64,000 bases of DNA from HGM12998 sp900756495 (GTDB lineage: Bacteria > Bacillota > Clostridia > Oscillospirales > Oscillospiraceae), in the NCBI GenBank assembly GCA_958477305.1, contig CAUEFI010000004.1, positions 114,770 to 178,769 of the forward strand, written 5' to 3'. Position 1 is the stretch's first letter, and the number at the start of each line of letters is the position of its first letter. Positions 58,780 through 64,000 of the stretch are shown piece by piece. The notes under the pieces are model-generated. The model made no database searches. It had not been told where the DNA came from and worked only from the letters and a program-made list of their open reading frames with translations. The position numbers and the translations under genes are program-made.

Positions 58780-60213
58780 TTACTTCTCTGCTTCCGCGGA
58801 GGTGTTCTGGGGAGCCTCCCCCGGCGCGGGAATTGGGGCGGCCGCCTCCTGCTTTTTGCCCAGGAACTCAGGCAGGTTCATCCCGGCCATGTCAAACATT
58901 TCGCTCATGGGGGGAATGGTCTTCATCAGGCCGGAGACAAAGCCGGCGGTGGCGGTCTTGCCGTCCCTGCCCTCTCCGCCGTCCCAGACGGTGACCTTGT
59001 CAATCTTCACGTTCTTGACGGCGTCCACCTGGATGCGCATGAGCTCCTCCATCTTGTCGGCCAGCATCAGGCGCAGGGCGTCGTTGGCGTCCCCGCCGGC
59101 GGCGGCCACGATCTCCTTCAGGCCCTCGGCCTGCTTGAGGAGGATGGCCTGGGCGCCGCTGGCCTCGGCCTCCATCTTGAGGCGGATGGCGTCGGCCTCA
59201 CCCTTGGCCTTCCGGCGGATCTGCTCGGCCTCGGCCTCAGCCTCCAGTTCCTTCTTGCGCTTTTCAATCTCGGTCTTGACGATGACGTCGGCCTCGGCGG
59301 TGGCCTTTTCACGGGCGGCGCGGGCGGCCTCGGCCTTCTGTTCGGCGGCATAGGCCTCCTCCAGGGCCTGGGCCGCGGCGATTTTCTCGGCGGCGGTGGC
59401 GATGCGGGTGGCCTCGGCCTCCTTCTCGCGGCGCTGGGCGTTGGACATGGCCACCTCCACCTTGGCGGCGTTCTCGCCCTGGATGGCGGTGGCGTCGGCC
59501 TGGGCCACCTGGACGCGCTGGTCCTTGCGGGCATTGGCCTCGCCGATGGAGCCGTCGCGGTCTTTCTCAGCCACATTTTTCTTGGCGTCGTTGATGGCCT
59601 TGGCGGCGGCCTCCTTGCCCAGCGCGTCGATGTAGCCGCTCTCGTCTGAGATATCGGTGACATTCACGTTGATGAGCCGCAGGCCGATCTTCTTGAGCTC
59701 GCCCTCCACGTTGCGGGAGACGGCCTCCAGGAACTTGTCCCGGTCGGTGTTGATCTCCTCGATGTCCATGGTGGCGATGACCAGACGCAGCTGTCCGAAG
59801 ATAATATCCTTGGCCAGCTCCTGGATCTCCTGGAGGCGCAGGCCCAGCAGGCGCTCGGCGGCATTCTGCATAACCCCGGGCTCAGTGGAGATGCCTACGG
59901 TAAAACGGCTGGGGACATTGATGCGGATGTTCTGACGGGACAGGGCGTTTTCCAGGTCTACCGAAATGGACAGTGGGGTCAGATCCAGGAACTCGTAGGC
60001 CTGGATGACAGGCCAGATAAAGGCCGCGCCGCCATGAATACACTTGGCGGATTTGGTGGTGCCGTCCTTGTTGCTGCCTACTTTACCATAGATGACCATG
60101 ACCTTGTCCGAAGGGCACTTCTTATAGCGCTTGATGAGGAAAACCAGCAGAGAGAAGATGATTACGACGATGACACAGGTGAGTACAATTCCAAAAATTC
60201 CGTCAAAGGGCAT
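58780..60213 (-). CDS. Flotillin-like SPFH membrane scaffold protein
   Basis: A 477-residue protein. One N-terminal membrane helix (GIFGIVLTCVIVVIIFSLLV) precedes an SPFH domain (about 35-220) and a long Ala/Glu coiled coil (about 220-390) full of EAEATRIATAAEKIAAAQ-type heptads. The C-terminus ends in a Pro/Ala segment. This is the layout of YuaG/FloT, which organises membrane microdomains. The NfeD-type partner gene lies just upstream, as with yuaF-yuaG in Bacillus. AGAGG precedes the ATG. Confidence 0.92.
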   Translation of the reverse strand: MPFDGIFGIVLTCVIVVIIFSLLVFLIKRYKKCPSDKVMVIYGKVGSNKDGTTKSAKCIHGGAAFIWPVIQAYEFLDLTPLSISVDLENALSRQNIRINVPSRFTVGISTEPGVMQNAAERLLGLRLQEIQELAKDIIFGQLRLVIATMDIEEINTDRDKFLEAVSRNVEGELKKIGLRLINVNVTDISDESGYIDALGKEAAAKAINDAKKNVAEKDRDGSIGEANARKDQRVQVAQADATAIQGENAAKVEVAMSNAQRREKEAEATRIATAAEKIAAAQALEEAYAAEQKAEAARAAREKATAEADVIVKTEIEKRKKELEAEAEAEQIRRKAKGEADAIRLKMEAEASGAQAILLKQAEGLKEIVAAAGGDANDALRLMLADKMEELMRIQVDAVKNVKIDKVTVWDGGEGRDGKTATAGFVSGLMKTIPPMSEMFDMAGMNLPEFLGKKQEAAAPIPAPGEAPQNTSAEAEK

Positions 60214-60235
60214 GTTTACCTCTCTTTCTTTTTTG

Positions 60236-60925
60236 TCAGGTTGATTGGGACGTCAATTCTTGTACGAGCAGTGTTTCTTCGAGAAGACCAACGACCAGGA
60301 TGGGGGCGCCTGTAGGGATGGAGCGATGGCTGTCGGTCTGGGCCTCAAATTCCCGCAGCTGTTCCTGAACCAGGACGGTGACCTTACCGGTTCCGGAACG
60401 GGCGGCAGGCACGGTCAGATAGACCTCGCCGGTCCGGCCCAGAGCGTTGCGCGGGTCCAGGGTACCGTCGTACTGGAGGCGCAGGGCCTCGCGGACGATG
60501 AGAGCGATGGCAACCATGCCCGCAAAGCCGATGGGGACGGCCAGGAATACTGCCGCAAAGCCGGGCAGACCCAACTGACACAGCCACAGCGCGCCCCAGC
60601 TGAACAGGGTCAGGAAGGCGATAATGCCGCGGATGGTAAAGAGGTGGAGAGAGCCGGATGCATGCACCGGATGCTCGCCTTCGCTGCCGTCCATACCTTC
60701 AAAGGAGCCGCTTTCCGCGGCGGTGTCGGTACCGGCGTCCGGATCTCCGGCGCCGTCCAAATCGCCGCCCAGATCGGTATCCGGGCTGTCTCCGCAATCT
60801 TCGCCGCCCAGGCCGCCGCCCACAAAGAGAAGAATGGTTTGAATGACCAGGATCAGGGTTGCGGGAATGGCGATGTAGAGCAGTGCGTGTTCTAAAGTGG
60901 TGAGCGACTGCCACCATGCGGTCAT
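60236..60925 (-). CDS. NfeD-like membrane protein (YuaF type)
   Basis: A 229-residue protein with an N-terminal membrane helix, an acidic Gly/Asp linker, two or three further helices (about 105-155) and a C-terminal OB-fold (GRTGEVYLTVPAARSGTGKV, GAPILVVGLLEETLLVQEL). NfeD-like proteins are encoded beside flotillins and are needed for their placement. AAGGAGGG precedes the ATG at 60925, and the flotillin gene starts 22 bases after its stop. Confidence 0.85.
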   Translation of the reverse strand: MTAWWQSLTTLEHALLYIAIPATLILVIQTILLFVGGGLGGEDCGDSPDTDLGGDLDGAGDPDAGTDTAAESGSFEGMDGSEGEHPVHASGSLHLFTIRGIIAFLTLFSWGALWLCQLGLPGFAAVFLAVPIGFAGMVAIALIVREALRLQYDGTLDPRNALGRTGEVYLTVPAARSGTGKVTVLVQEQLREFEAQTDSHRSIPTGAPILVVGLLEETLLVQELTSQST

Positions 60926-61012
60926 AGGGGATCCCTCCTTTCAGGTGATGCATATATATGGAAACAGCGGCTTCGCTCTGTAAACGTGGCAGGCCGCTGT
61001 TTTCTGACACGT

Positions 61013-61570
61013 TCAGGCTAGATTTTCCAGGAGATGTTCGGCCTCACGCTTGAGCCGGGCGGCCAGATAGGCCGTCAGGATGACGTGGAGGACCCGCGCC
61101 ACTCTGTCCCGGGCGCCCGGAACAGGTTCGCTATAGTCGGATACCGCCGCCTCACACCACTTCCGGGCCTCCTCAGGACCGGAAGGAGGGCGCTGCTCTG
61201 TACGGGCGGTAAGGCGTATCAAATAGAGGTAGAGCCGGAAGTCGTCGATGAGGTCGTCTCCCTCGTCGTCCAGACGTCCGTTGACATAGGCAAGGAGTGT
61301 ACAAATTTTATCCAGCTGCATGGAGTCCTTGAGCATATTGATGATGACAATGCGGGAAAACTGGCGGCGGGTGTACCGCTTGCGTTCCGGCGGAGCGAGA
61401 AAGCCCCGGCGGACCCAATTTTGAATCATATAGGGCTCCAGCCCTGTCAGGCCGGAGACTTGGGAGAGCGTCAGCCCTCCTGCCAGAAAGAGAGAAGATA
61501 AGGTCTTCTCAGCTTCTTCCAGACGGCTCCAATCGAATTCAAGCGTGGTTCCCGGCAATGTCTTCAGCAT
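61013..61570 (-). CDS. DUF1836 regulator-like protein
   Basis: A 185-residue protein with the DUF1836 pattern, a MerR-like helix-turn-helix: LSQVSGLTGLEPYMIQNWVR, RGFLAPPERKRYTRRQFSRI and VIINMLKDSMQLDKICTLLA. The C-terminal third is a helical tail. The role of this Clostridia-wide family is not known; DNA binding is likely. The ATG at 61570 with AAGGAG at good distance is preferred over a GTG at 61579. It lies 88 bases before the NfeD gene on the same strand. Confidence 0.85.
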   Translation of the reverse strand: MLKTLPGTTLEFDWSRLEEAEKTLSSLFLAGGLTLSQVSGLTGLEPYMIQNWVRRGFLAPPERKRYTRRQFSRIVIINMLKDSMQLDKICTLLAYVNGRLDDEGDDLIDDFRLYLYLIRLTARTEQRPPSGPEEARKWCEAAVSDYSEPVPGARDRVARVLHVILTAYLAARLKREAEHLLENLA

Positions 61571-61672
61571 GGGGTTCACTCCTTTGCTCTGCTGTCAGCA
61601 TGAGTATATAATACAATCAAATGATTGTCAATAGGAATCTTGAGATTTTTATAAACTGTGCTATCCGCGAAA

Positions 61673-61840
61673 CTAGGTCTTGTTTGAAACATGTCAACAT
61701 GCCCAACCGGCAGGCCTTTTGACCGCTGGACGGCGCAATTTTTCCTTGAAATCCGTCAGGATTCCGGCGAAAAAATTGCTTGCCAGCGGACCAAAATCCC
61801 TCGCCGCTGGGCACATCGCCAATTTTCAAACAAGCCCTAG
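61673..61840. mobile_element. MITE-like imperfect palindrome
   Basis: A 168-base unit with terminal inverted repeats CTAGGTCTTGTTTGAAA and TTTCAAACAAGCCCTAG (15 of 17 pairs). Inner arms CCGCTGG/CCAGCGG and GCAATTTTT/AAAAATTGC match in the same order around a centre at AATCC-GTCA-GGATT. It encodes nothing. Size, ends and lack of genes fit a miniature inverted-repeat element; a structured RNA is the alternative. It ends 42 bases before the rpsO -35 box. Confidence 0.55.
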
Positions 61841-61881
61841 AGACATGGAAAAAAGAATCCCATATTTTCGTAATTTTTTTC

Positions 61882-61910
61882 TTTACAGCCGGGAAAAACT
61901 ATGGTATAGT
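61882..61910 (+). promoter_or_regulatory. Promoter of rpsO
   Basis: TTTACA (61882-61887) and TATAGT (61905-61910) are 17 bases apart. Confidence 0.7.
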
Positions 61911-61916
61911 GCTAGA

Positions 61917-62038
61917 GCATGTAAAGATGCCGAGATTGCCCCGCGACTTAGTTTCGGGAGATAAGCCCGTGTTCCGGCGGGTATTCACCCGCCCGCTACT
62001 CAGTCCGAGGGTATGAAAAACGAAAGGTGGAAAGAACC
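61917..62038 (+). promoter_or_regulatory. Structured rpsO leader, probable S15 control element
   Basis: About 120 bases lie between the promoter and the rpsO ATG. A strong hairpin GGCGGGT-ATTC-ACCCGCC sits at 61977-61994, with a weaker fold before it (CGACTTAGTTTCGGGAGATA). S15 controls its own translation through structured leaders in several bacterial groups, so an autoregulatory site is likely. I could not match a specific known class. Confidence 0.5.
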
Positions 62039-62305
62039 ATGATTCGCAAGGACGAGAAGACGGCCGTCATTGAGGCCAACCGCACCCACCCCACCGATAC
62101 CGGTTCTCCGGAGGTGCAGATTGCCATTCTGACTGCCCGTATCAACGAGCTGACCGAGCATTTGAAGGTCCACAAGCATGACAACCACAGCCGCCGCGGC
62201 CTGTACAAGATGATTGGTAAGCGCCGCAAGATGCTGGACTATCTGATGGACAAGGATGTGGAGCGCTACCGCGCCACCATCGCCAAGCTGGGCATTCGCA
62301 AGTAA
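62039..62305 (+). CDS. rpsO: 30S ribosomal protein S15
   Basis: An 88-residue S15 protein. The conserved stretch GSPEVQIAILTARINELTEH, then HKHDNHSRRGLYKMIGKRRK and the terminal YRATIAKLGIRK are unmistakable. It binds 16S rRNA early in assembly. AAGGTGG lies before the ATG at 62039. pnp follows on the same strand, as in most bacteria. Confidence 0.98.
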   Translation: MIRKDEKTAVIEANRTHPTDTGSPEVQIAILTARINELTEHLKVHKHDNHSRRGLYKMIGKRRKMLDYLMDKDVERYRATIAKLGIRK

Positions 62306-62316
62306 AAAACAAATAG

Positions 62317-62345
62317 GGGCGGCGTGGTTTTCCGCGCCGCCCTTT
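62317..62345 (+). terminator. Terminator after rpsO
   Basis: GGGCGGCG (62317-62324) pairs with CGCCGCCC (62335-62342), then TTTC. The T-run is short, so partial read-through into pnp is plausible. Confidence 0.65.
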
Positions 62346-62372
62346 CGGCTGTTGTATGCATCAGACTGTGTG

Positions 62373-62462
62373 CGGCAGAGCCAGCCGCTTTTTTAGCAGT
62401 TGAACATGGGCCCGGGGGCCGGACGTATGTTCAAGTGCTAAAAAGCCGTGGGGCTCTGTCCG
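62373..62462 (+). promoter_or_regulatory. Long hairpin in the pnp leader
   Basis: Arms 62373-62407 and 62427-62462 form a stem of about 33 pairs with a few bulges; TTTTTAGCA-G-TTGAACAT meets ATGTTCAA-G-TGCTAAAAA. The 19-base loop is GC-rich. In E. coli a long hairpin before pnp is cut by RNase III and PNPase then lowers its own expression. A like role is inferred. It ends 24 bases before the pnp ATG. Confidence 0.65.
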
Positions 62463-62486
62463 TACCGACAAAAAGGAGGACAAGCC

Positions 62487-64000
62487 ATGTCAACCATTAT
62501 CACCCACAAGGAATTCAAGAATCACAAGGTCTATAAAATGGATCTGTGCGGCCGGCCGCTCTCCATTGAGGTAGGCAAAATGGCCGAGCTGGCAAACGCC
62601 GCCTGTATGGTCACCTACGGAGAGACCTCAGTGCTGGTGGCCGTCTGCGTCAGCCCCCGCCCCAGGGACGGGGTGGACTTCTTCCCTCTGAGCGTGGATT
62701 TTGAGGAGAAGCTGTACGCCGTAGGCCGTATCCCCGGCTCTTTTATGAGACGCGAGGGCCAGCCCTCCCTCCCCGCCGTGTTGGCCAGCCGCCTCATTGA
62801 CCGGCCCATCCGGCCCCTCTTTCCCTACGACTTCCGCAACGACGTGGTAGTGACCTGCACTGTTATGAGTGTGGACTACGACTGTTCCCCCGAGGTGGCC
62901 GCCATGATCGGCGTGTCCGCCTGCCTGAGCTACTCCGAGATCCCCTGGGCGGGCCCCATCGGCTGCCTGGAGGTGGGCTATGTGGACGGCGAGATCGTCC
63001 TCAACCCCAACCAGGAGCAGAAACACGCCTCCCAGATGGACGTGACTGTGGCCGCCACCCAGGGCAAGGTGGTCATGATTGAGGCTGGCGCCAAGGAGAT
63101 CCCCGACGATATTATGTACGAGGGGATTGTGAAGGCCCACGAGGAGATCAAAAAGCAGGTGGCCTTTATCAACGGCATTGTGGCCGAGATCGGCAAGCCC
63201 AAGATGGAGTATGAGCACGCCGACTTCAATCAGGAGCTCTTCGACGACATTGTGGCCAACTTTATGGACGAGGCCAAGGCCGCCATGGACACCGACGACA
63301 AGAACGTCCGGGAGACCCGGTGGAACGCCATGATCGACAAGTGGCATGAGAAGTATCTGGAGCAGTACCCCGACATGGACAAGTACCTGGAGGAGTTCAC
63401 CTATAAATTCCAGAAGAAAATTGTCAAGGCATGGCTGCTGGAGGGCCACCGGGTAGACGGCCGTAAGAAAAACGAGATTCGTCCCCTGGCCGCCGAGGTG
63501 GGGGTTCTGCCCAGGGTCCACGGCTCGGGCATGTTTACCCGCGGCCAGACCCAGGTTCTCAGCGTGTGTACCCTGAATACGCTCTCCGCCTGCCAGAAAC
63601 TGGACACTATCTGGGAGGAGGACGAGAAGCGGTATATGCACCACTACAACTTCCCCTCCTACTCGGTAGGCGAGGCCCGGGGCGCACGGTCCACCAACCG
63701 CCGGGAGAAGGGGCACGGCGCTCTGGCTGAGCGGGCCCTGGAACCTGTCCTCCCCTCTGCTGAGGAGTTCCCCTATGCGATTCGCGTGGTCTCCGAGGTG
63801 CTCAGTTCCAATGGCTCCACCTCCCAGGGATCCATCTGTGGCTCTACTCTGGCTCTGATGGACGCCGGTGTTCCCATCAAGGCCCCTGTGGCCGGTATCT
63901 CCTCCGGCCTCATCCAAGATGACGACGGGTCCTTCCAGACCTTCATCGACATCCAGGGCGTGGAGGACTTCCACGGCGAGATGGACTTTAAGGTGGCCGG
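62487..64000 (+). CDS. pnp: Polyribonucleotide nucleotidyltransferase, N-terminal part
   Basis: PNPase, open to the right edge with about 504 residues visible. The opening (YKMDLCGRPLSIEVGKMAEL) and the first RNase PH domain (GETSVLVAVCVSPRPRDGVD, PGSFMRREGQPSLPAVLASR) are followed by the helical linker and the second RNase PH domain (GSGMFTRGQTQVLSVCTLNT, FPSYSVGEARGARS). KH and S1 domains must lie beyond the window. It degrades RNA from the 3' end using phosphate. AAGGAGG precedes the ATG. Confidence 0.96.
   Translation, partial: MSTIITHKEFKNHKVYKMDLCGRPLSIEVGKMAELANAACMVTYGETSVLVAVCVSPRPRDGVDFFPLSVDFEEKLYAVGRIPGSFMRREGQPSLPAVLASRLIDRPIRPLFPYDFRNDVVVTCTVMSVDYDCSPEVAAMIGVSACLSYSEIPWAGPIGCLEVGYVDGEIVLNPNQEQKHASQMDVTVAATQGKVVMIEAGAKEIPDDIMYEGIVKAHEEIKKQVAFINGIVAEIGKPKMEYEHADFNQELFDDIVANFMDEAKAAMDTDDKNVRETRWNAMIDKWHEKYLEQYPDMDKYLEEFTYKFQKKIVKAWLLEGHRVDGRKKNEIRPLAAEVGVLPRVHGSGMFTRGQTQVLSVCTLNTLSACQKLDTIWEEDEKRYMHHYNFPSYSVGEARGARSTNRREKGHGALAERALEPVLPSAEEFPYAIRVVSEVLSSNGSTSQGSICGSTLALMDAGVPIKAPVAGISSGLIQDDDGSFQTFIDIQGVEDFHGEMDFKVA

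Noticed and set aside
58588..59649. A 353-codon plus-strand frame across the flotillin gene
   Set aside because: It mirrors the alanine- and glutamate-rich coiled coil of flotillin and gives a Gly/Leu-rich product with no family pattern.
1..64000. CRISPR array or tRNA/rRNA genes
   Set aside because: No regularly spaced direct repeats and no tRNA-like cloverleaf or rRNA sequence were noticed on either strand, although a covariance scan was not possible.

Overview
The window is a piece of a bacterial chromosome with a prophage at its left end. Gene content points to a strictly anaerobic member of the Bacillota class Clostridia, most likely the Oscillospiraceae (Flavonifractor/Intestinimonas-like): a single-chain pyruvate:ferredoxin oxidoreductase, anaerobic HemZ, a DUF1836 regulator, an ECF sigma/RsiV-type pair, GC-rich codon use and strong Shine-Dalgarno sites. 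The genus is an inference; nothing in the window fixes it.

Region 1 (1 to about 17.8 kb, + strand) is the late half of a P2-like prophage with a contractile tail. In order it holds the tail tube end, a tail assembly chaperone with a -1 frameshift, tape measure, X, D, V, U, W, J and I homologues, and a long tail fibre. Built into it is a complete diversity-generating retroelement (DGR). The fibre ends in a variable repeat (VR, 9610-9736). It is followed by a GGAA-loop hairpin, an Avd-like gene, the template repeat (TR, 10348-10474) and a DGR-type reverse transcriptase. TR and VR differ at 17 positions and every one is an adenine in TR. Lysis genes follow (holin-like proteins, CHAP-LysM endolysin). 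At the right edge lie a minus-strand operon of three microproteins (44, 32 and about 48 residues), divergent from a small Xre repressor across a palindromic operator region, then a second Xre gene and an IS30-family transposase.

Region 2 (17.9-25.3 kb, mostly - strand) is a carbohydrate/nucleoside import locus: an ABC transporter (ATPase, permease, lipoprotein) ending in a divergent pseudouridine-5'-phosphate glycosidase-like enzyme, a PucR-type regulator with a 17-bp perfect palindrome beside its -35 box, and a MatC-like permease with a cupin protein.

Region 3 (25.6-31.1 kb, + strand) is a housekeeping operon: an alanine racemase homologue without its PLP lysine, D-Tyr-tRNA deacylase, an MBL-fold hydrolase, HemZ, a uridine kinase-like protein and Mrp. 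An ECF sigma/anti-sigma pair, a PQ-loop protein, a LysR regulator and AzlCD follow.

Region 4 (35.4-48.3 kb) holds lipid kinase, phosphoesterase, MnmG and MnmA on the + strand, converging on CinA, ThiI and ComM on the - strand, then nifJ. Just after nifJ is a 105-bp second copy of its 3' end and terminator, the apparent scar of a lost paralogue, then about 0.9 kb with no convincing gene.

Region 5 (49.5-58.2 kb) is a six-gene redox/transport operon (MFS carrier, flavin oxidoreductase, two GlcD-like oxidases, an HdrD-like Fe-S protein, an internally duplicated unknown) divergent from a LysR regulator. Region 6 (58.2-64 kb) has a truncated Xre remnant, flotillin and NfeD partners, a DUF1836 regulator, a MITE-like palindromic element, and rpsO-pnp with structured leaders. 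pnp runs off the right end.
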